DNA of 64,000 nt, taken from the NCBI GenBank assembly GCA_003640385.1, contig RCAB01000135.1, positions 1 to 64,000 on the forward strand, read 5' to 3'. Shown here one piece after another: positions 26,601-38,089 of this stretch. Source of the stretch: Setaria digitata. Taxonomy: Eukaryota > Nematoda > Chromadorea > Rhabditida > Setariidae. The notes below the pieces were generated by a model. The model was given only the letters and a program-made list of their open reading frames with translations, ran no database searches and had not been told where the DNA came from. The position numbers and the translations under genes are program-made. Position 1 is the first letter of the stretch; the number at the start of each line of letters is the position of its first letter.

Positions 26601-29214
26601 TGATCATTCCTTACGCATCCCCTCGCAAATGCCATTATCATCGGAAACTAGCGAATCATCTCCGGTTTTTTACACACATCTCCCGCCACCGCTTACTCCA
26701 GCAACCGGATTGTTGGCGGCGGGAGAGCAGACGCTTCATCGCCCTCCTCGAACGTTTGAATTTGTCAGCAGTTCTGGTATGATAAATCCAGCTCAAACAT
26801 TGATTGTTACGACAACACAGCCGAATAGGCAGGATCGTCCGGAACGACAAGTTTTGACCATGCCATCTCAGGAAGTCATCATTGGTGGGCAAAGTATTAG
26901 GTCCCGGGTAGGTTTTTGATTAATGTAATAGTTTGTTTCGACTGCCTCATTTGCTCCAAATTGCTCTAAAGGGTGGAGGTTGGATGTAGCTTGTGAAATT
27001 TCTCAAGACTTCGAATTCCAGGCAATTTAAGTTTGTCGGAGTTGTTTTAGTATCTTATTTGCGTATTGCAGGCAAGTGGAAGGCGGCGATCGTTTGCCTC
27101 TTCAAATATGACACAGTTAGCAACGTCGCTTCCGCGGCCGGAAATGAACTTGCAACGTTTAAATAGCTACGGCTTTCATGCAGATATCATAGCACAGGCC
27201 ACGCATTGTGTTGATACTAAGCGGCTTGAACTTGCAATAAAAGGTTCTGGTGCCCGTATTAAGGTTAGCATGATATATTATTCACTTATTGATGGGTTTT
27301 CGGAAAATTGTGTGATTGATGCTAAACTGGATGCGTTGGTCGCAACTAATTTTTTTAGGAAGATTTTAAGTTGCATGTGTGATGTGGAGAAACTTTTTCG
27401 TGATTTTGTTATTAAGTTAGCTATTCCAGGGAAATCGGGGAAATCATTGCGCCTTAAAATCGGTTTATTATTTTATGTTTTATATCGCGATGGTAAATTA
27501 ATTGCTACTGAAAGCCACTAGAACAAGCAGAAATTTTTGGCATTTTATCTGACGCCAATATGTTCTTGATAATTCTTCTTTCCAGTTTTCTAATTTGACA
27601 TTATTTTACAGCCTTCTCCGATGATTGCACATTCTCTTTTACAAGCTTGTCCACCGGAAACTAAGACACTTCGGGATCTGTTGTTGGGGACAGGATTATC
27701 AACCACAAAAACAGCATTAAGTAATGCAGCGGTTACCAGAACATATACTGCCCCACACTATGTACCTGTTGTTGGTGATACACATCGTTATGTACCGTTC
27801 AGTAATGTAGTGACAACTACTTGTAAGTTTGACTTTATCAGTGGGAGCTGAATTTTAAAGTATAAGATGAACGGGTGAGGTTTGTGCCCCATGAGATATT
27901 CTTGAAAATTTTTTTGCGATTAATGTTGGTGTGCTTGAGTCTGGGTTGCACAAGTTTCATTTTTAGGGCTTTTTTTTTTAATCCTGTTTAATTTAAGTTC
28001 CAATACAAAGTTTTTGATTAACTTGATCTGGAAAATCTACCGGGTGTTTTAAGAATAATGAGAATTAAGTTGTATGAATACGTGCGTATATATGACATTC
28101 CAAATTACCTTAAATGAAATAATTTAAGTAGAATCTGTTGTGATATGTGAGAAGATGGTAGTTTAGTTTTTGGAGTACTCCAAAATTGGTTTATTTTCTA
28201 GCCTATTATGTGCCAGTAACGGATGTCTCATCACCGGGGAGCGAGAGTATGTCACCACCAACACCGCATGCAATGTCACCAGTGGTACAGGGTCAATCAA
28301 CGCGCAGTTATTTCGGAGTCAGTGAACCAAAAATCCAGACACCTGTTGCGGTAGTCAGCGGTAGACCATCCCTGAACGGAACTCAGGTTGATACGAGACG
28401 TTGGTTATTTAACATCTTTGTGTTGTTTAATATGAGTCTAATGTGTTTTTTTAGGTTTAGTGTTGGAACTAGTGGTTGGTTCATTTCTAACTAATGAGGT
28501 TTGATTAGAAAAGTGTGGACCGAAGTTCTTTATTCATTGCTTGATTCGTCTTCATCCAGGTGTTTGTTATTTTATTTGGCAATACACCTCAGCAATAGAC
28601 GGCAAAGTAAATCCCAGCTTAGTTGGCTGCAAGTAATGCAATATATGCTTGCTTTAATTTAGTCGGCGACATAAATATTTTTTGGAGTTGTTGAATCTTA
28701 TGCTCTATTATCGCATACGCAGTGCACTTGAGGCAAAGAAATCATTTCACCTAGTTGGAGCTAAACGAAAGTTTTTCGAGCGAAAAGAAAAAAGGATCTA
28801 ATTGTACAGTTAACTTCATCTAATTGGTAGGTTTTTGAATTAGCAGGGAATTGGAGTTTTGCAGGTAGCAGCAGTGCAGTAAGCAAAACAAATGGTGGCA
28901 ATCGTGAGCATGAAACCCTTATCAGTTCCCCACAAGTTGGAATTGAACTGCAACGGAATCAGGCAAAAGGTCGCATCAGTAGCGCATCATCACCACTGAA
29001 CGCAACGGTAACTGCCGAAAAATCCACTGAAGGAAACGTTGTTAACCGAGGCAGTGGGAATTCAACAACTATTGCTGCAACCACGCCGACAGTTGCAGAA
29101 AAAATTTACCCAGAGCCAACGGAAGCTGGAGAAAACACATTGAGCAACAAAGTGGCGAGTAATCATCGTGATATTGCTGCTTGTCGTGGGATGGTCAATT
29201 ATGTTATTAATTGA
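17649..29214 (+). CDS. EPC1: Enhancer of Polycomb homologue (NuA4/TIP60 subunit)
   Basis: The start SKLSFRARNLDATKSMPVYC and PTGMEKDEEN match the EPC N-terminus and fix the ATG. Well-supported exons: 17649-17810, 21062-21233, 23314-23552, 23759-23985, 24064-24217, 24463-24591, 24827-25001, 25140-25245, 25382-25471, 25621-25807, 25912-26057, 26152-26296, about 26587-26907, 27072-27263, 27612-27822, 28202 to 28360 or 28386, and about 28865-29214. Landmarks: YDIDSEDEAWL, then the signature AFRRRLERMQTRKNRKNDED and SYEKILKL (roughly residues 219-255), then RCIGYARRRMGRGGR (about 441-455). The C-terminal half is Ser/Thr/Pro-rich and low in conservation. The model gives about 1050 residues; human EPC1 has 836. 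EPC scaffolds the Piccolo NuA4 histone acetyltransferase module in the nucleus. The 5' edge of the exon near 26587 and the junction 28360/28386 to 28865 are uncertain, and the stop assumes read-through of a possible donor at 29159. The first two introns (3.3 and 2.1 kb) are the longest in the window. Confidence 0.9.
19973..19990 (+). repeat. GAT trinucleotide run
   Basis: Six GAT units in a row lie inside EPC intron 1. This is a simple repeat with no apparent coding role. Confidence 0.8.
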
Positions 29215-30483
29215 CTTTCATGCTTTCCTGTTGAGTATTAGATTCATTGACTACCTGCATTTACCTCTTTTTCCAATCAAATTGTGTAGGGAGTTTTCAT
29301 TTGCAGGTTTTTGTTCAAAATTAGTGTGTATTTCGTTTTTTCGGTTTAGTGCTATCCATTTTCCCAGATTTCGCACTGTGTTTACGAATTTTACGATTTG
29401 TGGCATTCACTGTTTTTTGAGGTACTCTTTGAATCTATGAAAGTTATTCTCTGAAAAGGAAAGCCAACTTTTTCGCATTGAAAGTAGGGACGTTAAGTGA
29501 CAGACATTACGGATTAGTTTAAGTGTATTATTGAGGGGGAGTTTAAGTTAGAGTTGCATTGACAGAATCTAAAGCCGTGCTTTCCTTCAGTTCCTTACTG
29601 CGAACAGTTTTTGCTTACATTTTCAGAAGAAAAAAAATATTTTGTATAAAAGAATACACCTTGTATATCTGTGAGATGCTTATGTCTGTAAAAATAGTGT
29701 CATAATTTGATGTGAGTTGTTGGAAAATTTTCTGTAAGACTTGTGTCACTTTCTACTAAAAAATTTCCATACTCTCGTGGAATTTTTAAATGCAGGAATT
29801 TAGTGTTTGATTTCCGGATGGTATTACTACTGATATGTCAACATTGGACTAGTTGTTATGATGGGCTTCATTTCTCCAACATTTTTGCTCCTTCCTCACC
29901 CTCTTTTGTACTCCTTCCACAAAGGAAATATGAAGAGGCTTCATGTATCGCTCAAATACGTGTATGTAATTTTTTTAATTAGTGAAGGAACAAATCTGAA
30001 AATTGTGTATTGTTAATTCATTGTTTCATGGATATATATGTACCTGACTGGACGCTCATTTTTTTTCTTTTTTTTTTTTCTTTTTCTTTTGCTACTCTGT
30101 TACTGTGAAATAGTTGGAAGGAAGCGTACCTTTTGATGTTTGGATTCAGGAATTTCCAGATATATGCGGACATACCGGAAGGCTGTGCTGTGTGAATCCT
30201 TTTGTAAATTCAGGCATTTTAAAATGCGATTGTAATAGCTATTTCACGGGGTGGTTTTTCTCCTCTTTTCTTTTTTCTTTTGAATGCCAGCATATTTAAA
30301 TATATTTTTTCTACACTCATGTCAGTGGTCTCAGTGTTTTTCCTTGTTTCATTTTCTTGATTTAAAAAAATTTTCGATGTGCATTGGTCAACCCTCTCCC
30401 GCATCGGATCTATTCAGTTACTGTTACTACAGCACTACCACCATCACCACTGCGCTTGCTATGATCCCTATTGCTGTTTCCAC

Positions 30484-30522
<39 letters not shown>

Positions 30523-31521
30523 GCAGGAGAAGTAAATGTTACTACGTAACGGGTGTTGGTTGGCACAAGCTTGTACTTCTTCAAAGTATACACTTTCTTG
30601 TGTTTCGTTTACATATTTGTTTGTTCTCCACAATGTTACTTGGAAAGGTTAGACGGAAGCTTATGTTTAGGGATCGATAGAAAAGACGGAGAAGTTGAAA
30701 AAAAATCAGGTATTTCCATATTTGTCTTGTTTGTTTAGTAGATGTGATGTTGATGGGAGAGGGGAAGGTATGCACGCAGTGGTGTGTTTAATTTTATGAG
30801 ATGGATTTGTTGGCCTAATTGGTTCTAACTTCTTCATGTATAGGTGCTGTGTAGTATTTAAATGGAGACTTCATCTATTTTCTGCTATCACGAGGTGATA
30901 GTGCTGGGAGGGGAAACTCGTATCTTTTTTATTTCCGAACTCTGATCTCGATTGCTCAGTAAAGTGGGTTCTTATATCACTCTCTCATAATTATTGAACT
31001 GAGTCATTACTCGTTCTGCTGTTCTTTTGCCCTGTCGACTGCAAAAGTTGAAGCTGGTTTCACAGTCCTGAAATATTTTTGCCAGCATGGCAATCTGGAG
31101 CCGTTATTGAATATGGCAAAAAGGATGTTTGGAAAAGTGGTATCGTGTGGAATTTTTCTTTTAGCATTTCTGTTGCGAGATTCAAGTGGTGTGGAGCAGC
31201 AAGTTGATAGATAGATAGATCGAGGGGGAAGCATTTTTCGAAGTTTGGGAAGTGGTCATGCTGGATATGTGATTAAATTTTTGAATTTTACTGGAAATAG
31301 AGATATCAAAACATTTGAAAGTATTGTATATTTCACTCTTTTTTTTGTTGGTCCGAAGCTGAAACTGTGAATTGCTGTTATTTTCGGAGGCATATTGCCG
31401 TAGCAGCTGACAATCAAGAAAGGAGCCAAGAACATGAAAGTTTCTGCGGCCAAAGTACACAGTTGAGCTTCCCCTTTGTTTATTGGTTCACTATTTTGAT
31501 TTCAGCAATTCGTGGACTGGC
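29215..31521. other. EPC to TRMT6 spacer
   Basis: No exon could be supported here. A pure T run of about 34 bases lies at 30486-30519. Several open frames of 60-90 codons are hydrophobic or low-complexity and lack homology. A T-rich acceptor (GATTTCAG) ends at 31505, 16 bases before the TRMT6 ATG, and has no upstream coding exon in the TRMT6 model. It is a candidate trans-splice site. Co-orientation with EPC would allow an operon, but the gap is long. Confidence 0.5.
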
Positions 31522-34407
31522 ATGATACGTGTTGGGAATCACGTTATTATCCAGAAAATGGGAGGTGAACATTTACGTGTTTGTAAAATAACACAAAAGA
31601 CAAAGATTTTGATCGAAAAATTACGTTTCGAAATTGATGGTGCAATTGATCAACCATACGGATTGTTCGAAGTAATTTTTCTCGTAGTGATTATTTTCTC
31701 ACCAACATTTACGAGTTTACTCTTCTAACACAAATATAATTTGTAATATTTAAGATTTTGCTAGAAAAATGAACACCTTAAGTATGCAGTTAAGTATAAT
31801 TCCTTTTGTTTCATTCTTTTTAGGTTTCTGCTGGGAAATTGACACCTGTCTCTCCAGAAAGTGTTACAAATATCTCTGCTGCGTTTGACTTTGGTATGGT
31901 TTTGCAAGATCAGTTGTTGAAACACTTCTAACTACCATTTATTTAGCAATAATGAAATAAAGGAATGGTTTGACAGTAGAGATTTTGAGCGGAATTCATT
32001 TGCTTGTGAATGAGTTGAATCAGTATTATTTTATCTGTCTACTTATCATCCAGTGCTACTTATCAGTTTTTCAAATAATGTTGCTCTATGGGATTATTAT
32101 AATGCCCCTTGCAAGATTTACAGATGCGGTCAGCACAAGCTCATCATCCAAATCAAATGGTGTCACTGATACATTCAGTGTTCTAAAGGCGTCAGGACAA
32201 GAAACAGGTAGCGCAAATGCGGCACAAGCAAGGCAGAAAGTGACGCAGGATGAAATAATCAAAATGAAAGATACAGGAGTGCCAGCGGAGCAGTTGGTAA
32301 TGTTAGTGCATTATTGAATATTTGAACAAAAGCAGCCGAGTGGATAGCATCTGCTGAATCGCATGTTGAACATGCAATTTATAATACTTGGATTGATAAA
32401 TTTATTTATCGATAGCAATGATTAAAAAAATTTGTCGTTAACATGTCATGCTTGTGGTAGCGTTTGGATAGATAGGCAGATAGAGGGATGTTAATAGGAC
32501 TTTAAATGACTATAAACATAAACCATTGAATGGTTGGATTAATTTTAAATTTTAAATGAACTCTTTCTTCCTACTGTTTTAAAAATCAGAATTGGATTCG
32601 CTTTCTTGAAAATTATTTCAGAAACTTATGTTGATGGCAAGAAGTGAATGATCACTTGTCATCATCGTAGTGATTGTTGTTTTTGAATGTTTCATATCAG
32701 TTAGTATCATAAAACATTCAGTGTTCAACATTAAATATAGGTATCCGGAAAGCATCCCGAACATTTAAATTTTGCATTTCTGCGTAAGCATTCTTTCGTC
32801 ATGTTGCTGATGTATCTCATAGAAAAGAAATTGCAGATAGCAAAGCTGGTAGGTGGTAGTGCATCATTTTCGGAACGTACGATTTACTCTCAAAACAAAT
32901 ATATCAACAAAAAAGCGAAGAAACATTCTGATCACGTTTATATTCTAAAGCCTACGTTACGTTTAGTTGCGGAGTCTTACTATAAAAAGGATCCCGAAAG
33001 AGTTGCTCATCTTAGGTATGTATAACTTTTATTTTATTTGAATGCTATGGTAGACGCGACAACGTGATATTATGGATTGCTTTTGTAGGTCCAAATCTTT
33101 AACACTAAATTAAGATTCTTTTGGGGTATTCTCTTTAGTTGATTTGAAAGAAAACTGTTTTATAAAACCAAACGATAGTAATGACGCAACTACACTTAAG
33201 TTGTTAGCCATTAACTTGAATATAAAACTTATTAAGTGGTTTTTGTCATAAGTGAAAGTGGTTGGTGCGAGTTTCCTTCCATTTTTTAAGGATCGATTTG
33301 TTATCTCACTTGCTAGCCCTAAGTGGCATACATTACGGATCACGATGCGTTGTCTTCGAGCAGTGTTTGGGTTTACTGACGTCTGCCGTGATAACACGTT
33401 TGGGTGGATCAGGAGTGTGTATTCATTTGCATCGCGGAAATATAGCACAGGCGATTCCGTGTGTCGATAGTATGGATTTTGATAAAGAGGTTGGTTTCGG
33501 TGATACAGAATCTTGAATTAAAGGTTTTCCAGAGAAGTTATTTTGTCATGAGGGATTTGGCTGGAAATTTTTCTGCTTTATTTCTGAACTCAAGAAACGT
33601 AGATAATTTTTCAGATTAATTCAGTATTTTTGCCTTTGCGCATATCCAGTTTGTTGGAAGGATCTGTGGAAGAAATTGGTGAACCTGTGAACTTTACTGC
33701 AAAGCAATCTACCACATCTGAAATGTGTAATAATATGCAAGGCCAAGGAATGGATGAGGAGAAAAGCGTGTCCAAAAAACCGGAAGAAGTGGCGAAGCAT
33801 GAAACAAAGGCGAGCAACGAGGGCATTGTAAGTTTTTGTTGGGTAGTGCTTTTCTTAAAACTCAACTCTAAATTACAAAAAATTTTTCAGAGGACATTAG
33901 AAGGATTTGATAATTCGTTTGAGAGAAGAGCAGAGAGGCAACGTTTGGAGAGACAAGCGTGGCAGTTGATGCAAAGCGGTGAAATTGAAATATTATTTAT
34001 TGCTAGTAAAAATATTCATCCAGTGGAAATTTTGGAAAGGACGTGGTCATCTTTACGCTTGTCGTCGACAGTTGTTATTTACTGTCCAATTGCTGAGGTG
34101 AATAAACTAAAATAATCGTTTTACGGGAGGAGTTGTTGGCTCTGGAGGATTGGCGCGTCTAGGATTTTCTTAAATATCTTCTTTCCATTGTAACGTTATG
34201 GTGAATTTGTCGTTTAGTAGTGCTCAGTTTTTCTACGTTAACCATTTTGCAGCCACGAAGATATCTGTCTGATTTTGATTAATATCCATCGTATTGTTCC
34301 CTCAATCCTCAAAAATTCCCATCTCTTCTCCCAGCACCATTATGCTTCTTTGTTTTATGTAGCTCGTTTCAGATATTATTCCAGTTACTGTAAATTCATT
34401 CTTCCCA

Positions 34408-34439
<32 letters not shown>

Positions 34440-34652
34440 TCAAAAATATATTCTGTTACTAAGTTTTTTCTTTCTCTTCAGCCGCTTTACTATGCATATC
34501 AGTGGTTAAAAGCCAGGAATGCAGTTCAGGTGCACGTTGTGGATGCTTTTTATCGTAGTCATCAAGTGATCCAAGATCGTTCACATCCCATTATGCAGCA
34601 ATATATTACCGGTGGATTCATTCTTTCGGCGGTTAAAGTGGAACAACGATAA
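31522..34652 (+). CDS. TRMT6: tRNA (adenine-58-N1) methyltransferase, non-catalytic subunit
   Basis: Eight exons join in phase: 31522-31671, 31824-31893, 32124-32296, 32837-33015, 33291-33489, 33615-33827, 33891-34097 and 34482-34652 (453 residues; human TRMT6 has 497). Family landmarks are VTQDEIIKMKDTGVPAEQL, NKYINKKAKKHSDHVYILKP, RIDLLSHLLALSGIHYGSR and the C-terminal DRSHPIMQQYITGGFILSAV. TRMT6 binds tRNA and pairs with the catalytic TRMT61A to make m1A58 in the T-loop of nuclear-encoded tRNAs. The Rossmann-like fold is kept; as expected for this subunit I see no catalytic SAM motif. Exon 5 uses a TTTTTAAG acceptor (33281-33290), which homology requires. The start follows a lone acceptor AG at 31505. 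An AATAAA occurs at 34861-34866, a possible poly(A) signal. Confidence 0.95.
34408..34439 (+). repeat. TA/GA dinucleotide tract in TRMT6 intron 7
   Basis: A run of AT repeats passes directly into a run of GA repeats. It is intronic, about 40 bases before the T-rich acceptor of the last TRMT6 exon. Confidence 0.85.
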
Positions 34653-35633
34653 AGAAAACATTGTTTTGTAATTGAGATTCGATGTTTTTCACCGAAAGTT
34701 ATGCTGCGAAATTTTGTTATGATATTGTTATAAAATTTAAAGACTTTTATCAGTTCAAGTACAGGGATATATTAAATGAGAAAAGATATTATTTAATTAG
34801 TCATATTTGATTCAGTATTTTGTGCCTTATCAATTAAAGTTGACATATGGCAAATATTAAAATAAATTTTTTCAAAAATAAGTTATCTGCAAAAAAAAAT
34901 CCGACTCTTGTTAAATATAATGAAACAAGTCAACAAAAGCAAAAAGTGCTAGACAGAAGAGAAAGAATAGTTTAGAAGCAGAAAATACACTCATTTACTT
35001 TGTACATGTGGAATACGCTCAAAAAGATTTCCAATACTGAAAAGAATAAATTATCCAAACTGTAATCGAAATCTAAATATGATCATGTTTACAACTGTCA
35101 TTATGGTATGATAATTCAATTAGTGCTTCATTTCAAAGTACAGGTCGATTTGAAAAAAAAAAAAGAAAAATCCAAATTCAAGATTCTCGTAGTGATATTG
35201 TTTGTCAGTTAGCTTTTAATATTTCTGTCTAAAATGATTGATTGTTTCCTTATCTTTTTTTTTTTTTTCATATTATCATTGTGAAATATAATACAAGGCG
35301 AAATGTATTTGCAATGAGCAAATTTTTTTTTGTTCGTAAAGATAGAATGAAAACAATGAATGATCAAGGAAGGATTTCTTTTCAAGTTTTCTTTGAAAAT
35401 AAGTTTAACTGTGTTCTGTCACTTGAGAAATATTCATGAGTAACAAACAACAAGCGAGCAATATTAGAATTATTTAGACGAGACTTCATTTCTAGAATTA
35501 TTTAACCAAAAAAGAAAATACTAATACAGTGATTTTGAAATGCGATATTTTAGTTTTAAAAAAATTTTTTCTTCTTTTTCCCTTTCGTTTGCGGAAGTTA
35601 ATGAGTGCTTTTTCTCAAATTATCATTATAGCT

Positions 35634-35670
<37 letters not shown>

Positions 35671-38017
35671 GCACATCACTTACCTGCCTACCTATTATAT
35701 AATTTTCTTAAAAAAAAAAAAAAAATCATAGCTATTTATTATTATCATAAAATAATTTTAAATGGATGTAAAGAAGTCATCATATTATTGAAAGGACATT
35801 TCAATGGATTGATGTAAAAAAGAAAAAAGCTTGATTTGTTCAACGGAAATGACAACTGCTGCTATATGAAAATTTCTCCTTTGAGCATTTAGAATAAATT
35901 ATTAATTCATTGTGAGGTTATTTTTAATCATTCTCTGAAGAATGTCTATTCATCCATAAACGATGGATGATACAGCTGAAGGGAAAGAAAGAAAAGAACA
36001 GATGATAATTTTTATTTTTTCTTATCAAACAACTTACATCTGCGTGAAAATATGTTTAAATCTTTCACTGTACATATCAATCAATTAAATATCAATGAAC
36101 TGTTAAAGAATGATAAATATTCTCATCCCATAAAGGAGAAGAATTAAATTAATTCGTTAACTGAAACGAAAAAAAAAGAAAAGTATCTGATCAAAGTAAA
36201 TGAATGAATAAATAAAATTATCATGTTGTTGTTTATATGCATAATGATAATGATTAATCGAGATCAAATTGAATGTCAAATTTCATCAACTGGAAATGAT
36301 TAGTGATAGTTGATGATTGAATATTTCATTCGTAAATATTTGCTTGTTTTGTTCTCTGTCCTAAATTCGAGAAATTTCTTGCCTACGAATTGAATTTAGA
36401 GTTAGCCATTAGCAAAAAAAAAAAAAAAAAAAAAAGAAAAAAAATGAATGTTAGCGATAAAAAAGTTTTGTTACTTTGTTCAATAAATATTTCAAGTTTT
36501 ACAGCAAAATACCAAAGTATTAGAAGTCTTTTTTTTTTCCATGGAAGAAAAAAAGGAAGCACTTTCATGAACTTTCTAAATTCAAAATGGTCTTTTTTTT
36601 TTCCAAGTCAAAAGTAAAAATTTGTAGTGGTAACAATATGTTGTGCTGTTAAGCTCTACCGAATTTATTTAGGAAGTTCTGGAAAATAAAAAAAAAAAAT
36701 TCGAAATATTTCAAAATTGCAATTATTTCTTGATTATTTTTTTCTTCTTTAGACTGAAGTTTCATTTCAGTAAATGAAAAAGATCGACCGCGCATATATT
36801 AATTATGTCTTCGAAGATGATAAAATTGTTGAATTCAGATAGAGCAAATTCTGTCGTTAATTATCATTATTATTACTGCATCTATGGGTGACTTTTCTTT
36901 TCATTTTTTTTTTTTTTTTTTTGCAATAAAGAAAGGAAAGTGTAAAGTAATTTAGAAATTATGCCAAAGCTAATAATGTGCAGAAATGAAAATGGCTCAT
37001 ATAACTGATAACTGATAGCTGATATAAACGATCCTGAAATGATCTTACAACAGGCTAAAATTTCCAATCAATCTTCTTATCAATATGAGATATTATCCTT
37101 TTTCAATCATTATAGGTGAATTATTTGAAGAGCTTGATTGAAACTGATGAAAGCTAAGTACGATTTGACAAGTCGAAAAATGAAAAATTTAAAAAATTGA
37201 AATTTGAATAATTATTTTCTTACACCGTTTCAATTACTTTTTTTCCTATGCACATCATACAAGCTTGAATACACTAATAAATATACCTTAGTGATAAGAT
37301 GATAAATGATAAGCCATAAACTTACGAAAATCCATTTTCCCCTCTTTATTCAGTATATTCGAATTTTTTTTTTTTTTTTTGTAGTTTTATTTATTATTGC
37401 CTTTTTTTCCTACTATTCAATTTTACTTCATTTTTCTTAGGAGAACTGCTGGATCAGGTTTTCTTAGCGTGGAATGTTGCTATTATCATCATCAGCAAGG
37501 TGTTTTCTGCAAATATTTGTAACAAACCGGTATAGCTTTGCGGTTAAATTCGAAACTTCTCTAATTTATGCTAATTAGATTTTAGTCATTGAAATTTAAT
37601 CTAGTATCATTATCATCACTTGTCCTATATATTTTGCATTTATTATTCAGTTAGAGCAAAATAAAACATATCACTTCATCGATTTAAGACGAATGCTTTT
37701 TCGTTAAATGGAAATGAAAAAAAAAAAATTAGACAGACTTAATTTAATTTCGTTTGAAAGTAGCAATTTGAAAAAAAAAAAAAAAAAGTTAATTAGCTGA
37801 CAGTTATGGACAACTTCAGCTAAACAACTAGCCCGAAAGAAGGAAAACACCCAAATATCACCAACGATGATAGTAATAATCATAGATAGTGTTATCAATC
37901 CTAATGATTCTATTATCATCTCAATTGCATAAAGTGAGTATTTTGTTGATTTCAATCCAAAAAGCGGAGCGGTCCGGGTACTCCCTCCCAAGAGGAGGGA
38001 GGGTATTCCCGTTGGCC
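34653..38017. other. Gene-free AT-rich spacer left of tRNA-Thr
   Basis: Apart from the TRMT6 3' UTR at its left end, nothing coding is visible. Homopolymer runs are frequent: T at 35637-35665 and 36908-36922, A at 36415-36435 and 37772-37787. Three TGATAA motifs occur within about 25 bases near 37292-37312. The last 50 bases (37960-38017) are unusually GC-rich and belong with the tRNA trailer. Confidence 0.5.
37962..38017 (-). terminator. tRNA-Thr trailer with GC hairpin and T5 stop
   Basis: Downstream of the tRNA on the minus strand is a GC-rich stretch that contains the arms CCCTCC and GGGAGG around a short loop (37982-38000). It is followed by TTTTT (37962-37966), the first run of at least four T after the gene and hence the likely RNA polymerase III terminator. 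The trailer is about 50 bases, long for a tRNA. Confidence 0.5.
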
Positions 38018-38089
38018 TGCCTCATGCTGGGATCGAACCAGCGGCCTTCTGTTTACAAGACAGACGCTCTGCCACTGAGCTAATGAGGC
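38018..38089 (-). tRNA. tRNA-Thr, anticodon TGT
   Basis: The minus strand folds into a full cloverleaf of 72 bases. The acceptor GCCTCAT pairs perfectly with ATGAGGC, the D arm has GCTC/GAGC, and the anticodon stem is TCTGT/ACAGA around loop CTTGTAA. The T arm is GCTGG/CCAGC around TTCGATC. The discriminator base is A. TGT in the loop centre reads ACA and related Thr codons. There is no intron. The internal A box (TAGCTCAGTGG) and B box (GGTTCGATCC) are intact. Confidence 0.95.

Noticed and set aside
29168..31728. Possible extra gene between EPC and TRMT6
   Set aside because: The frames are short, hydrophobic and without homology, and none can be spliced into a longer product with good sites.
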